Positions 1 to 9,622 of a stretch of DNA of 22,026 nucleotides are shown one piece after another. A model generated the notes under the pieces. It did not search any database. It saw nothing but the letters and a program-made list of their open reading frames with translations, and was not told the DNA's origin. Numbering within the stretch: position 1 is the first letter of the stretch; each line of letters opens with the position of its first letter. Source of the DNA: a bacterium. GTDB taxonomy: Bacteria; Gemmatimonadota; Gemmatimonadetes; Gemmatimonadales; Gemmatimonadaceae. The stretch covers positions 1 to 22,026 of the forward strand of contig JAJZRK010000021.1 of the NCBI GenBank assembly GCA_021802745.1, given 5' to 3'. Position numbers and translations under genes: made by a program.

Positions 1-1273
1 GGCGCGCGACGTCCATGAGCGCGCCTACCGCCTCGTTGGGGCGATGCCGGCGATCGCCGTCCACCGCCGCGCGCGCCTGCGCCAGCGACGCGCGATGCGC
101 CGCGAAAAGCTCCGCGTCGGGCGAGACCGAGGGTACGACGCCGGCACGGTACTTCTCGATCATCGCGATGGAGCGGCTGCCGAGGTTGCCGAGCGTGTTG
201 GCGAGGTCGCCGTTGTAGACCTCCTCGAACCGCTCCCAGCTGAACGAGCCGTCGCCGTCGTACGGCACGTCGCGCAGGAGGTAGTACCGGAAGGCGTCCA
301 CGCCGTAGCGCTCGATGGCCTCGTCGAGCGAGAGCTTCACGCCGGCCGACTTGGAAAAGCGTTCGCCGCCGAGCGAGATGAAGCCGTGCGCCCAGACCTG
401 CCCGGGGAGCGGCTCGCCGGCGGCCATCAGCATGGCGGGCCAGATGACGGCGTGGAAGCGCGTGATGTCCTTGCCGATGACGTGCAGGTCGGCGGGCCAG
501 GCGGCCTTCTGCTCGAAGCCGGGGAAGAAGCGCGCGGTCCAGTAGTTGGGGAGGGCGTCGAACCAGACATAGGTCGTCTGCACGTCGCCGTTCGAGAGCG
601 CCCGCGGGAAGGGCACGCCCCAGTCGAAGCGCGAGCGGCTGGCCGAGATGTCGTCGAGCCCCTGCTCGAGCAGCTGCAGGATCTCGTTGCGGCGGCTCTC
701 CGGTTCGAGGAACGACGGATGGTCCGCGAACAGCTTCTTCAGCCGGCCAGTGTAGGCCGAGAGCCGGAAGAACCAGTTGTGCTCGGTGACTTCCTCGAGT
801 GTGCGCGTGGGATGCACGGCGCATTTGCCGTCCACGATGTCGGCCGGCTGCTTGAAGCTCTCGCAGCCCACGCAGTACATGCCGGTGTACGAGCGCTCGT
901 AGAAGTTGCGGCGTTCCTCGGGGAGCGAGGCGTCGGCGGCGAAGATCTGCTCGATGAGCCGCCGCACGGCGGCCCTGTGCGCTGGCGAGGTGGTGCGGAT
1001 GAACTGGTCGTATCGCACGCCGAGCCGCGCCCACATGGCCTGGAATAGCGTGGCGATGCCGTCCACGAATTGCTGCGGCGCGACACCCTGCTTTTCGGCG
1101 GTCTGCGCCACCTTCTGGCCGTGTTCGTCCATGCCGATGAGGAAATGGACGTCGTATCCGAGCTGCCGGTGAAAACGGGCGATGGCATCGGCGCCGACCT
1201 TCTCCAGCGCGTGCCCGAGGTGCGGCTCGCCGTTGGCGTAGTCAATGGCGGTGGTCAGGAAGAAACGGGGCAC
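1..1273 (-). CDS. metG: Methionyl-tRNA synthetase (partial, C-terminus beyond window)
   Basis: Charges tRNA-Met with methionine in the cytoplasm; a class I aminoacyl-tRNA synthetase. The frame is open from the GTG at 1273 to the left edge, giving 424 residues. It shows the HIGH-type motif HLGH (18-21), the core GMDEHG (47-52), one zinc knuckle with Cys134, Cys137, Cys151 and His154, the WFDA motif (237-240), and RFSKS (305-309) in place of the usual KMSKS. The end visible here lies at the start of the anticodon-binding domain, and family members run to about 500-700 residues, so perhaps a third is missing. A TGA in the same frame lies one codon upstream, so GTG 1273 is the furthest possible start. 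No Shine-Dalgarno is visible. It begins 3 bases after the ricT stop, so it is probably translated from the dnaE-accA-ricT transcript. Confidence 0.95.
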   Translation of the reverse strand, partial: MPRFFLTTAIDYANGEPHLGHALEKVGADAIARFHRQLGYDVHFLIGMDEHGQKVAQTAEKQGVAPQQFVDGIATLFQAMWARLGVRYDQFIRTTSPAHRAAVRRLIEQIFAADASLPEERRNFYERSYTGMYCVGCESFKQPADIVDGKCAVHPTRTLEEVTEHNWFFRLSAYTGRLKKLFADHPSFLEPESRRNEILQLLEQGLDDISASRSRFDWGVPFPRALSNGDVQTTYVWFDALPNYWTARFFPGFEQKAAWPADLHVIGKDITRFHAVIWPAMLMAAGEPLPGQVWAHGFISLGGERFSKSAGVKLSLDEAIERYGVDAFRYYLLRDVPYDGDGSFSWERFEEVYNGDLANTLGNLGSRSIAMIEKYRAGVVPSVSPDAELFAAHRASLAQARAAVDGDRRHRPNEAVGALMDVAR

Positions 1274-1276
1274 GGG

Positions 1277-2737
1277 TCAGTGATTCGGGTTCGAAGAAGG
1301 CGCGCCATCGGCGCCGGTGCCATTGCCACCCGCGCCAGCCGGGCCGCGGTCACCGCGGTGCCGGCGTCCACCGCGGCGTCCGCGCCGCCGGCGCCCGCGG
1401 CGCTGATCGGCATCGGAGGCGGCTTCCTGCTGGCCCTCGGGCGCCATCGGCTGCTCGAGGCGCGCGGCGCCGGGCGCGGCGCCGGGCGCAGTGTCATCGG
1501 GGCGCGGTGGCGCGTCGGGGCGCGACTCTCGCATCGGGTCCGTGCGTGGCGGGCGCGCATCGCCGCGCGCTCCGGCGTTGGCGGCGCCGCCATTACGCTC
1601 GGTGCGCGTCTCGGCGGCGGGCGATGGCGGTCCGGCGGGGCGCGTGTCGCGACGAGGCTCCGGCCGCGTCGCGTCACGGCTGGCAACCCGCGGGTCGCCG
1701 CGAGATTCGCTGCGCTGATCGCCGCGCGGATCGCTGCGCTGATCGCCGCGGGGCTGGCGCTGCAGCTGCACGGGCATCTCGGGGCGGGCCGGCCGCGCAG
1801 GCCGCTGCACCGCACGCGGCGATGACGGCGTGCGCTCGACCTCCCCGCCGTCGTCCGCAGCCTCGTCGTCCGATTCGCGTCCCTCGTCCTCGACGGGCAT
1901 CGCCTCGCCGGCGAGTTCGCGCTTGAACTGGGCGAGCGGAATGGTGCGTACGTCGCCCGCCGGATTCCGCAAGGTGACGAGATCGCGGAAGATGTCGGTG
2001 GCGTCCACCTTCTCTTCGCCCGCGAGCGTCTGCACGATCTTGCCCTGCTTGGGAAAGCGCTTGCGCGCCTGCACGTAGAACTCGTGCTCGTAGCGCAGGC
2101 AGCACATGAGGCGGCCACAGGCGCCGGAGATCTGCGTGGGCGTAATGGTGGAGAGGCGCTGCTCCTTGGCGAGCGACGTCTTCACCGGCAGCAGCTCGGG
2201 GAGCCAGGCGGCGGAACAGAGCTGGCGTCCGCAGTGGCCGACGCCGTCGAGGCGCTTGGCCTCGTCGCGCGGCCCGATGTGCCACATCTGCACGCGCACG
2301 CTGAAGTGCGCCTCGAGCTGGCGGACGAGGGTGCGGAAGTCCACCCGCTCCTCGGCGGTGAAGTAGAACGTCAGCCGGCGGCGGTCCCACTGCCACTCGG
2401 CGTCGGAGACCTTCATCTGCAGGTTGAGCGCACGCGCCTTCTGCACGGCGAAGCGGCGCGCCGCCTCGTCGTCGGCGCGCAGGGCCTCGGCGCGCGCGAT
2501 GTCATCGGCGGTGGCGAGACGCAGCGCGGCCCGCAGCGGCTCGCGCTGCTCCTTGCCGTGCGTGGTGCCGGCCTTGCGCCGCTCGGCGAGCTCGCCCGTG
2601 GCGTGCACGCGCCCAAAATCCTCGCCGCGTTCGACGTCCACGATGATGGACGCCGCCACCGGCGGCGGCGCCTCGAACGCCCAGCGGAAGAACTCGCGGC
2701 GATTGCCCTTGAAGGCGACTTCGATCAGGTGCTCCAC
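1277..2737 (-). CDS. ricT: PSP1-domain protein RicT (YaaT-like) with long Arg/Pro-rich tail
   Basis: RicT of Bacillus subtilis works with RicA and RicF in a complex that binds iron-sulfur clusters and directs RNase Y mRNA processing. Residues 1-275 match the PSP1 family in layout, including the conserved cysteine stretches GHCGRQLC (Cys169, Cys174) and ACGRLMCC (Cys207, Cys212, Cys213). The Bacillus protein ends near this point. Here about 205 more residues follow: an acidic linker (283-300), then a disordered-looking Arg/Pro/Asp tail with repeated RGDQRS-type units (329-350) and a very basic RRGRRRRGRRGGRR patch near 446-460. The start is a GTG with a good ribosome site (GAGGAG, 4 bases away) one base after the accA stop. 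No ricA or ricF homologue is in the window. The RNA-processing role is inferred from the family. Confidence 0.88.
   Translation of the reverse strand: MEHLIEVAFKGNRREFFRWAFEAPPPVAASIIVDVERGEDFGRVHATGELAERRKAGTTHGKEQREPLRAALRLATADDIARAEALRADDEAARRFAVQKARALNLQMKVSDAEWQWDRRRLTFYFTAEERVDFRTLVRQLEAHFSVRVQMWHIGPRDEAKRLDGVGHCGRQLCSAAWLPELLPVKTSLAKEQRLSTITPTQISGACGRLMCCLRYEHEFYVQARKRFPKQGKIVQTLAGEEKVDATDIFRDLVTLRNPAGDVRTIPLAQFKRELAGEAMPVEDEGRESDDEAADDGGEVERTPSSPRAVQRPARPARPEMPVQLQRQPRGDQRSDPRGDQRSESRGDPRVASRDATRPEPRRDTRPAGPPSPAAETRTERNGGAANAGARGDARPPRTDPMRESRPDAPPRPDDTAPGAAPGAARLEQPMAPEGQQEAASDADQRRGRRRRGRRGGRRHRGDRGPAGAGGNGTGADGAPSSNPNH
1702..1752 (-). repeat. Imperfect in-gene repeat encoding RGDQRS units of RicT
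   Basis: Two near-identical ~24-base units, visible on the plus strand as repeated GATCGC(C/T)GCG blocks, encode RGDQRSDP and RGDQRSES within the RicT tail. The coding frame is preserved, so tail length may vary between strains. Confidence 0.65.
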
Positions 2738-2738
2738 C

Positions 2739-3704
2739 CTACTCCTCGTACTGGCCCATCTTCATGAACTTCTCGCGCCGCCGCCGGACGAGCTTCTCCG
2801 GCTTCAGCTTGCGCAGGTCCTCGAGGTTCTCGAGGAGGCGTTCCTTGAGCGTCGCCGCCGCGGCCGCGTGGTCGGCATGGGCGCCGCCGTCCGGCTCGGG
2901 GAGGATCTCGTCAATCACGCCCAGCTCGAGCAGTTCGGGCGCCGTGATGCGCAGGGCGCTCGCGGCTTTCTCGCGCATCTCGGGGCTCTTGCCGTCCTTC
3001 CAGAGAATGGCCGCGCATCCCTCCACCGTGATCACGGAATAGACCGAATGCTCGAACATGAGAATGCGGTCGGCGACGCCGAGGGCGAGCGCGCCGCCGG
3101 AGCCGCCCTCGCCGATGACGGTGGCGATGATGGGGACCTGCAGTTCCGACATCATGAACAGGTTGCGCGCGATGGCCTCGCTCTGGCCGCGTTCCTCGGC
3201 GCCGAGGCCCGCCCAGGCCCCCGGCGTGTCAATGAAGGTGAGGACCGGCACGTGGAACTTCTCGGCGAGGCGCATGAGGCGCAGCGCCTTGCGGTAGCCC
3301 TCGGGGTGGGGCATGCCGAAGTTGCGGTGGATGTTCTCCTTGGTGTCGCGGCCGCGCTGGTGGCCGATGATCATGACCGTCTCGCCCTCGAGGCGCGCCC
3401 AGCCGCCGACGATGGCGGCGTCGTCGCGAAAGGCGCGGTCGCCGTGCAGCTCGATGAAGTCGGTGAAGCAGAGCCGCACATAGTCGAGCGTGAAGGGGCG
3501 CCGGGAATTGCGCGCCACCTGGACCTTCTGCACCGGGGCCAGGTTGCGGTAGACCTCGCGGCGCAGCTCGGCCAACTTGTGCTCGAGCGGCGCGAGTTCG
3601 GCGGTGATGTTGATGCTCTGCTCGGTGGAGCTGCGTCGCATCTCCTCGATCTGCCGCTCCAGCTCGAGGATCGGCTTCTCGAATTCCAGCGCTGCACTGC
3701 CCAT
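2739..3704 (-). CDS. accA: Acetyl-CoA carboxylase carboxyltransferase subunit alpha
   Basis: With AccD it forms the carboxyltransferase that moves CO2 from biotin to acetyl-CoA, giving malonyl-CoA for fatty-acid synthesis. The 321 residues match the family's usual length. The N-terminal helix begins [18 protein letters not shown], as in other AccA proteins, and the crotonase-fold core carries the conserved stretches [26 protein letters not shown] and [17 protein letters not shown] chose ATG 3704 because GGGAG lies 5 bases upstream and the family N-terminus starts here; an in-frame extension to 3740 lies inside dnaE. The start codon follows the dnaE stop after one base. No accD is in the window. 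dnaE-accA adjacency is also found in Escherichia coli. Confidence 0.97.
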   Translation of the reverse strand: MGSAALEFEKPILELERQIEEMRRSSTEQSINITAELAPLEHKLAELRREVYRNLAPVQKVQVARNSRRPFTLDYVRLCFTDFIELHGDRAFRDDAAIVGGWARLEGETVMIIGHQRGRDTKENIHRNFGMPHPEGYRKALRLMRLAEKFHVPVLTFIDTPGAWAGLGAEERGQSEAIARNLFMMSELQVPIIATVIGEGGSGGALALGVADRILMFEHSVYSVITVEGCAAILWKDGKSPEMREKAASALRITAPELLELGVIDEILPEPDGGAHADHAAAAATLKERLLENLEDLRKLKPEKLVRRRREKFMKMGQYEE

Positions 3705-3705
3705 G

Positions 3706-6700
3706 TCAGCTCCCGCGCACCAGGCGCACGCGCTCCTCACCGAGGAGCGCCCGAAGTTCCAGCAGTGAGGCCCCAGCCGTGGACACGTTCAGCGACGACG
3801 ACCGGAATCGCGTGGTCGCGCCGTCCGCCCCCTTCCAGTGCACCTCCAGCGGCGCCGCGCCGGGGTGCGATTCGGCGACGGCGCGCACGTCCTGCATGAC
3901 GGCCCCCGCCAGTTCGCTGCCGGCGGTGAGCGCAATGGCTACCGCAATCTGGCCGGTCGTGCGCAGTTCGGCGAGGCGGGTGACGCTTTCGACGATGAAC
4001 GTCGGGTTGTCCACGCCCTGGTCGCGGCGCGAGTAGTTCCCCTTGATCAGCACCGGGACGTCGGTCTGGACCTTGTCGCCGAGGGCGGCCCATGCCTCGG
4101 GGAAGACGAGCACTTCGCCGGCGCCGGAGAAGTCCTCGACGACGAGGCGCGCGAACTCGGCGCCGGACTTCTTGCTGACTTGCCGGCGGATGGCGGTGAC
4201 GACGCAGCCGATGGCGATGGGCTGCTCGGTCCAGTGGCCAAGCTGCGCCACCGTATGCGACGCGAGGAGCTCGCATTCGGCGCGGAAGGGCTCGAGCGGA
4301 TGTCCGGAGATGTAGAAGCCGAGGATCTCCTTCTCGCGCTGGAGTCGCTCGCTCTCAGACAGCGGCTTGATGGCCGGGAGCGTGGGGGCAATCTGCTGCT
4401 TGGCGTCGGCGGTGGAGCCGCCGTTGTCGCCGAACAGCGACCCCTGGCCCGAGGAGCGTTCGTGCTGCACCAGCGAGGCCGACTGCATGGCGCCGTCGAG
4501 CGCCGCGGCGAGCTGGGCGCGATGGCCGAGGCCGTCGAGCGCCCCGGCGAAGATGAGCGCCTCGAACACGCGCTTGTTGCACGTCCGCAGGTCCACGCGC
4601 TCGCAAAGGTCATACAGCGTGGCGAGCGGCTGCTCCTTGCGCGCGGCGATGATGGAGTCAATGGCCGAGCGGCCCACGTTGCGCACGGCACCAAGGCCGA
4701 ACCGGATGCGGTTGTCGCCGACGACCGTGAACTTGTAGCCCGACTCGTTGACGTCGGGCGGGAGGATCTGGAGGCCGAGGTCGCGCGCCTCATTGATGTA
4801 CTTCACCACCGAGTCGGTGTCGCCGATGCACATCGAGAGCAGCGACGCCATGAACTCGGCCGGGAAGTGCGCCTTGAGGTACGCCGTCTGGTACGAGAGG
4901 ACGGAATAGGCGACCGAGTGCGACTTGTTGAAGCCGTAGCGGCCGAAGGTCTCGATCTGGCCGGCGAGATCCTCGATGATCCGCTTGTCGTGGCCGCGGG
5001 CGATCGCCTTCTCCGCGAACTTCCCGATCTCCCGCTTGATGAGGTCGTCGTCCTTCTTCCCCATCGCCTTCCGCAGGACGTCGGCTTCGGCGAGCGAGAT
5101 GCCGGCGAGCCGCTGCGCGATGCGCATCACCTGCTCCTGGTAGGTGATGACGCCGTAGGTGGGGGCGAGGATCTCCTCGAGTTCGGGCAGCGCGTAGCTG
5201 ACGGGCTCCTCGCCCTTCTTGCGGCGGCAATAGACCTTGTGCATGCCCGCGTCGAGCGGGCCAGGACGCATGAGCGCATTGGAGGCGACGAGGTCGTCGA
5301 ACCGGTCGGCGCGCATGCTGCGCACCATGTCGGTGGCGAGCGGCGACTCGAACTGGAAGACGCCGGCCGTGCGGCCGGCGCGCAGCATGCGGTAGGTGGC
5401 GTCGTCGTCGTAGGGGATGGCGTCGAGGTCAATGGCCACGCCGCGGCGCGCCTTGATGGCGGCGAGCGCGTCGTGGATGACCGTGAGCGTCGTCAGGCCG
5501 AGGAAGTCCATCTTCAGCATGCCGGCGTGCTCGAGCATGTTCATGTCGTACTGCGTGACGACGACGCGCTCGTCGTCGCCGGCGCCGGAGCCCTTGGACT
5601 CCTGCGTGCAGACCGGCACGTAATCGTCGAGCGGACCCGGGGCGATGACGATGCCGGCGGCATGGATGCCGGCGTGCCGCGACAGCCCTTCGAGCGCGAT
5701 GGCGAAGTCGAAGAGCTGCTGGTGGCGCTCGTCCTGCTCGTACAGCTTGCGCACCTCGGGAACCTTGGTGATGGCCTCCCGGACGGTCAGCGAGTAGTTG
5801 GGCGCGTTGGGCACGAGCTTGGCGATCGCGTCGGTCTCGCCGGGGGTGAAGCCGAGGACGCGCCCGACGTCCTTGATGGCGGCGCGCGACTTGAGCGTGC
5901 CGAAGGTGATGATCTGCCCCACCGAGTCGCGGCCGTACTTCTCGCGCACGTACTCGATGACCTCGCCGCGGCGCTCCTCGCAGAAGTCCACGTCAATGTC
6001 GGGCATCGAGACGCGTTCCGGGTTGAGGAAGCGCTCGAAGAGGAGGTCGTACTTCAGCGGGCAGACGTCGGTGATGCGCAGGGCGTAGGCGACAATGGAG
6101 CCGGCGGCGGAGCCGCGGCCCGGGCCCACCGGAATGCCCCGGTCGCGCGCCGCCTTGATGAAGTCGGCGACGATGAGGAAGTAGCCCGCGTAGCCCGTCG
6201 TGGTGATGACGTCGAGTTCGTAGTCGAGTCGTTCCTTCACGTTGGCGGGCAGGGGCGTGCCGTAGCGCGTCGTCGCGCCCTCGGTGGCGAGCCGGACGAG
6301 GAGTTCGTTTTCGGACTTCACCCCCTTCGGGAGCGGGAACGACGGCACGTGGTACTTCTTGCCGAACTGCACCTCCATGCCGTCGGCGATCGCCAGGGTA
6401 TTCTCGAGCACGTCGGGGCGCGCGGGGAAGAACTCCCGCACCTCGGGCGCACTCTTGAAATAGAGCCCGCGGTCGTAGCGCATCCGGTCGGCGTCGGTGC
6501 GGTCCTTCTTGAGCCCGATGCAGAGCAGGATGTCGTGCGCGTCGTGGTCCTCGGCGCGCAGGAAGTGCGAGTCGTTGGTGGCGATGACCGGCAGGTTCAG
6601 CTGGCCGGCGAGCGCGAGCACGCGTTCGTTGAGGAGCTTCTGGTCGCCGGAGTTGTGCGCCTGGACCTCGAGGTAGTACCGGTCGCGGAAGACGTCGGCG

Positions 6701-7188
6701 TACCACTCGGCGGTGCGGCGCGCCTCGTCGGGGCGGTCGCCGAGGAGGTGCGTGGCGACCTCGCCGGCCATGCAGGCGGAGGAGACGACGATCCCCTCGT
6801 TATACTTGGCAAGGATCTCGCGGTCCACGCGCGGCTTGCCGTAGAACCCCTGGGTGTAGGCCAGCGAGGAGAGCTTTACGAGGTTGCGGTATCCGGTGAG
6901 GTTCTGGGCGAGGAGAATGAGGTGGTAGTAGTTCCGCTCGCCGGGGCCGCCGCGCGTGCGGGCGCGCCGGTCGCCGGATGCGACGTACGCCTCCATGCCG
7001 ATGATGGGGCGGATACCGGCCTTGCGGGCCTTCTCCTGGAACTCCCATGCGGCGTGCAGGTTACCGTGATCGGTGATGGCGAGAGCTGGCTGCTCGAACT
7101 CCAGCGCCCGCTCGATCAGGTCGTCAATGCGGTTCGCGCCGTCGAGGAGCGAGAACTCGGTATGGCAATGCAGATGGACGAACGACAT
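3706..7188 (-). CDS. dnaE: DNA polymerase III alpha subunit (DnaE1 type)
   Basis: Catalytic subunit of the replicative DNA polymerase. At 1160 residues it is the size of Escherichia coli DnaE. In order: a PHP domain ([15 protein letters not shown] at the N-terminus; ITDHGN; GMEAYV; NDSH near 205-208), palm and fingers with GRGSAAGS and the metal-binding PDIDVDF (Asp397, Asp399) and MDFLGL (Asp561), then the KSHSVAYS helix-hairpin-helix region and a C-terminal OB fold. All the PHP metal-ligand positions I can align carry His, Asp, Glu or Cys (see findings). Start choice: MSFVHLH at 7188 matches the family; ATG 7197 would add three residues; longer in-frame extensions to 7413 run through the neighbour's coding region. 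No Shine-Dalgarno is present. First gene of the dnaE-accA-ricT-metG run. Confidence 0.97.
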   Translation of the reverse strand: MSFVHLHCHTEFSLLDGANRIDDLIERALEFEQPALAITDHGNLHAAWEFQEKARKAGIRPIIGMEAYVASGDRRARTRGGPGERNYYHLILLAQNLTGYRNLVKLSSLAYTQGFYGKPRVDREILAKYNEGIVVSSACMAGEVATHLLGDRPDEARRTAEWYADVFRDRYYLEVQAHNSGDQKLLNERVLALAGQLNLPVIATNDSHFLRAEDHDAHDILLCIGLKKDRTDADRMRYDRGLYFKSAPEVREFFPARPDVLENTLAIADGMEVQFGKKYHVPSFPLPKGVKSENELLVRLATEGATTRYGTPLPANVKERLDYELDVITTTGYAGYFLIVADFIKAARDRGIPVGPGRGSAAGSIVAYALRITDVCPLKYDLLFERFLNPERVSMPDIDVDFCEERRGEVIEYVREKYGRDSVGQIITFGTLKSRAAIKDVGRVLGFTPGETDAIAKLVPNAPNYSLTVREAITKVPEVRKLYEQDERHQQLFDFAIALEGLSRHAGIHAAGIVIAPGPLDDYVPVCTQESKGSGAGDDERVVVTQYDMNMLEHAGMLKMDFLGLTTLTVIHDALAAIKARRGVAIDLDAIPYDDDATYRMLRAGRTAGVFQFESPLATDMVRSMRADRFDDLVASNALMRPGPLDAGMHKVYCRRKKGEEPVSYALPELEEILAPTYGVITYQEQVMRIAQRLAGISLAEADVLRKAMGKKDDDLIKREIGKFAEKAIARGHDKRIIEDLAGQIETFGRYGFNKSHSVAYSVLSYQTAYLKAHFPAEFMASLLSMCIGDTDSVVKYINEARDLGLQILPPDVNESGYKFTVVGDNRIRFGLGAVRNVGRSAIDSIIAARKEQPLATLYDLCERVDLRTCNKRVFEALIFAGALDGLGHRAQLAAALDGAMQSASLVQHERSSGQGSLFGDNGGSTADAKQQIAPTLPAIKPLSESERLQREKEILGFYISGHPLEPFRAECELLASHTVAQLGHWTEQPIAIGCVVTAIRRQVSKKSGAEFARLVVEDFSGAGEVLVFPEAWAALGDKVQTDVPVLIKGNYSRRDQGVDNPTFIVESVTRLAELRTTGQIAVAIALTAGSELAGAVMQDVRAVAESHPGAAPLEVHWKGADGATTRFRSSSLNVSTAGASLLELRALLGEERVRLVRGS

Positions 7189-7198
7189 AGAATTCATA

Positions 7199-7204
7199 AG
7201 GATA
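7199..7204 (-). promoter_or_regulatory. Candidate -10 box of the dnaE operon
   Basis: TATCCT on the minus strand ends 10 bases before the MSFV start codon of dnaE, in an otherwise GC-rich spacer. Transcription starting about 7 bases downstream would leave a leader of only a few bases, consistent with the absence of a Shine-Dalgarno. I see no clear -35 box. Confidence 0.3.
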
Positions 7205-7271
7205 GCGTGGGCGCACCCCGCCGTCAAAGCAATTTCCGGGCCAATTCTGCGTGCGTAATCGCTTGTCAGCC

Positions 7272-9491
7272 ATGGATTTAGTGCTACATACCCGACGCCG
7301 GGTCGCTGCAATTGGCTTGGTGGCGATCGCCGCGGCGTGTTCGCACGACCGTGTGCTGGCGGCGGGGCGCGCCTACTCGCTTCGCATCGCGGACGGCAAC
7401 CAGCAGTCGGCACCGGCGGGAAGCGTGCTGCCGAAGCCGCTTTCGGTGGTGGTACAGGATGTCGCGGGGAGGCCGGTGAAGGCGGCTGTGATTCTTTTTC
7501 GTGTCACCACGGGACGCAGCGACGGTGCGACGCTGCTCGACACGATTGCAGTCACTGATGAGAACGGCCGGGCGGACGCCGAACTGCGGCTCGGGTCGCG
7601 CGCCGGCACGGTGGAGGTGCAAGCGTATCCGCTGGGGGCCGCCGATCGCGCGGTCACAATCACGGCGACCACGACCGCTGGCCCCTCGGTGAGCGGGGTC
7701 CTGCCATTCAACGTCGGTCCGGGCGATACGCTGAGCATCGCGGGGCAGGCCCTCGGCGGTGCTGACGCCACGGTAGCGTTTGGCTCGGTTCGCGTGCGGC
7801 CGGTCGCTGGCTCTGACGATCTGCTGCGGGTCATCGTGCCCGACTGCCTCAGCGCGGGAAGCGTGGACGTGCGCGTCCTCTCCGGCAGCGCCTGGACGGC
7901 GCCGCGAACCATCGCGTACACGGCGCGTCGCCGAACGCTCACGTTGCCGCGCTACGCCGCCGTCGTGATCGGAGCGAGTGAACTCGCGTCGTGCGTGTCG
8001 CTTTCAACCGACGACGGCGCGGAATATGTTCTCATCCCGCAGCTGGCCGCTCACGCGGCCACGCCCACCACGACGCTGGTGCGCATCACCGCGGGCGGCG
8101 CGACGGCCGCGTCGCTGTTTGGCGAGGGCGTGGAAGGGCTGCGGCCGGTGTTGCCGAGACCGGGCGCGCAGGGGCTGCTCGACGCGCGGCTGCGTGACGA
8201 GGAGCGCCGGCTCGCGCCGTTCGCGCGCGGAGGCGAGCCGTATCAGCCGCCGATGCTGGCCCTCACGGTCGGCAGCACGCGGAACTTCAAGGTCATCACG
8301 TCGCTGGAGGGCGACAGGTTCACCACCGTGATGGGGCAGCTGCGGTGGGTGGGAGAACACCTGGGCATCTACCTCGACACCGCGGCGTCTAACGCGTACA
8401 CCAACGACGAGATTGACAAGTTGGGCCGGCTGTTCGACAACGAACTGCACCGCACCGCCCTCGAGTGGTTTGGCCCTGAATCGGACGTTGACAAGAACGG
8501 CAGGGTGCTGGTCTTCCTGACGCCGCGCGTCAACGCGCTCGTGGCGGCAAACGACTGCGGCCAGTTCGGCTTCGTGACCGGCTTCTTCTATGGCCGGGAC
8601 CTGCTGCCGTCGCTCCCCAATTCGAATGCCGGCGAGATCTTCTACGCGATGGTTCCCGACCCGGTGGCGCGCTACAGCTGCGCGCATGCGAAGAGCGATA
8701 CGCAACGGCTGGTGTCGGGGACGTTCATCCACGAGATGCAGCACATGGTCTCGTACTTCCAGCACGTGGTGGCGCGCGGCGGCGAGTCGGAGGAGCCGTG
8801 GCTCAACGAGGGGTTGAGCCACATGGCGGAGGAAATGGCGTCGAAGCTGTTCGAGGCGCGGTTTCCGCCGCCGTTGGGACGCTCCACCCCGGAGCAGATC
8901 TTTCCCGACTCGGCCCAGGCGTTCATCACGCCGCAGCTGCTGAATGCGTTCGTGTACCTCAACAGCACGGCGAGCCACTCGGTGACGACCTATGTGGGAT
9001 CGGGCTCGCTCGAGGAGCGCGGTGCGTCGTGGCTCTTCCTGCGGTGGCTCGGTGACCAGAAGGGGGATGCCATCTTCCGGCGACTGGTGCAGACGTCGCT
9101 GACCGGCGTGGCGAATGTGGAGGCGCACGCCGGCGAGCCATTTGCGACGCTGTTTGGCGACTTCAGCGTGGCGCTGTGGGCGGACAGCCTGCCTGGCGTG
9201 TCGCGGTCGGCAGTTTCGTCGCGGTACCGGTTCCTCAGCCGCAACCTGCGGCAGCTGATGGCGCGAGAGGCGCTCGTTGCCGGGTTTGAGGATTCCTTCC
9301 CACTGAAGCTCGTGCGCGTGCCGGTGGGCGGTTACGCGGAAGGGACGATCATTCCGGGGACCATGGTGTTCGGGTCGCTTGGGCCGTTCTCGCCTGGCCA
9401 GCCCCCGGTGATGCTGGGGTTCGGCAAGTCGGATGGCGGCGCGTTCGGGGCGACGGAGGGGGCGCAGGTGGGGATACTGAGGGTGAGATAG
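7272..9491 (+). CDS. Secreted M30-like (hyicolysin-type) zinc metallopeptidase lipoprotein with Ig-like domains
   Basis: Predicted envelope-anchored protease, 739 residues from ATG 7272; a GTG at 7251 would add seven. A signal peptide ends at Cys23 after three alanines, a weak lipobox. Residues about 45-135 look like a bacterial Ig-like domain (VVVQDVAGRPVKAAVILF; TDENGRADAEL), and 138-216 like an IPT/TIG domain. Residues about 340-570 resemble peptidase M30: DVDKNGRVLVFLTPRVN, then the zinc motif HEMQH (His487, Glu488, His491) and LNEGLSH with the likely third ligand Glu513. The remaining ~170 residues look like a beta-rich export or adhesion domain that I cannot name. Divergent from dnaE across 83 bases, and followed by a heptamer repeat. 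Substrate unknown; family call from motifs only. Confidence 0.8.
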   Translation: MDLVLHTRRRVAAIGLVAIAAACSHDRVLAAGRAYSLRIADGNQQSAPAGSVLPKPLSVVVQDVAGRPVKAAVILFRVTTGRSDGATLLDTIAVTDENGRADAELRLGSRAGTVEVQAYPLGAADRAVTITATTTAGPSVSGVLPFNVGPGDTLSIAGQALGGADATVAFGSVRVRPVAGSDDLLRVIVPDCLSAGSVDVRVLSGSAWTAPRTIAYTARRRTLTLPRYAAVVIGASELASCVSLSTDDGAEYVLIPQLAAHAATPTTTLVRITAGGATAASLFGEGVEGLRPVLPRPGAQGLLDARLRDEERRLAPFARGGEPYQPPMLALTVGSTRNFKVITSLEGDRFTTVMGQLRWVGEHLGIYLDTAASNAYTNDEIDKLGRLFDNELHRTALEWFGPESDVDKNGRVLVFLTPRVNALVAANDCGQFGFVTGFFYGRDLLPSLPNSNAGEIFYAMVPDPVARYSCAHAKSDTQRLVSGTFIHEMQHMVSYFQHVVARGGESEEPWLNEGLSHMAEEMASKLFEARFPPPLGRSTPEQIFPDSAQAFITPQLLNAFVYLNSTASHSVTTYVGSGSLEERGASWLFLRWLGDQKGDAIFRRLVQTSLTGVANVEAHAGEPFATLFGDFSVALWADSLPGVSRSAVSSRYRFLSRNLRQLMAREALVAGFEDSFPLKLVRVPVGGYAEGTIIPGTMVFGSLGPFSPGQPPVMLGFGKSDGGAFGATEGAQVGILRVR

Positions 9492-9510
9492 GTGGGGGCG
9501 ACTAGCAGAT

Positions 9511-9559
9511 GGGAGATGAGAGATGGGAGATGGGAGATGGGAGATGGGAGATGGGAGAT
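9511..9559 (+). repeat. Tandem heptamer repeat, seven GGGAGAT units
   Basis: Seven head-to-tail copies of GGGAGAT fill 49 bases, the second copy being GAGAGAT; a partial AGAT precedes them. It starts 20 bases after the stop of the metallopeptidase gene and ends 63 bases before the PorV-like gene. The rest of the 131-base spacer shows no terminator. Confidence 0.97.
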
Positions 9560-9622
9560 GTCTGAGGGCGGAGGAGCGGGGTGAGTTGTCTGGGGTTGGC
9601 TTCGCATGACACATTGAGTGTG

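Noticed and set aside
3838..7281. Very long open frame on the plus strand opposite dnaE (over 1100 codons)
   Set aside because: It is the antisense shadow of a GC-rich gene with strong third-position bias. The protein is low-complexity, rich in Val, Glu, Arg and Gly, and matches no family, while dnaE is certain.
7189..7413. Longer N-terminus for dnaE
   Set aside because: The extension covers the divergent gene's signal peptide region, and the family N-terminus [11 protein letters not shown] begins at 7188.
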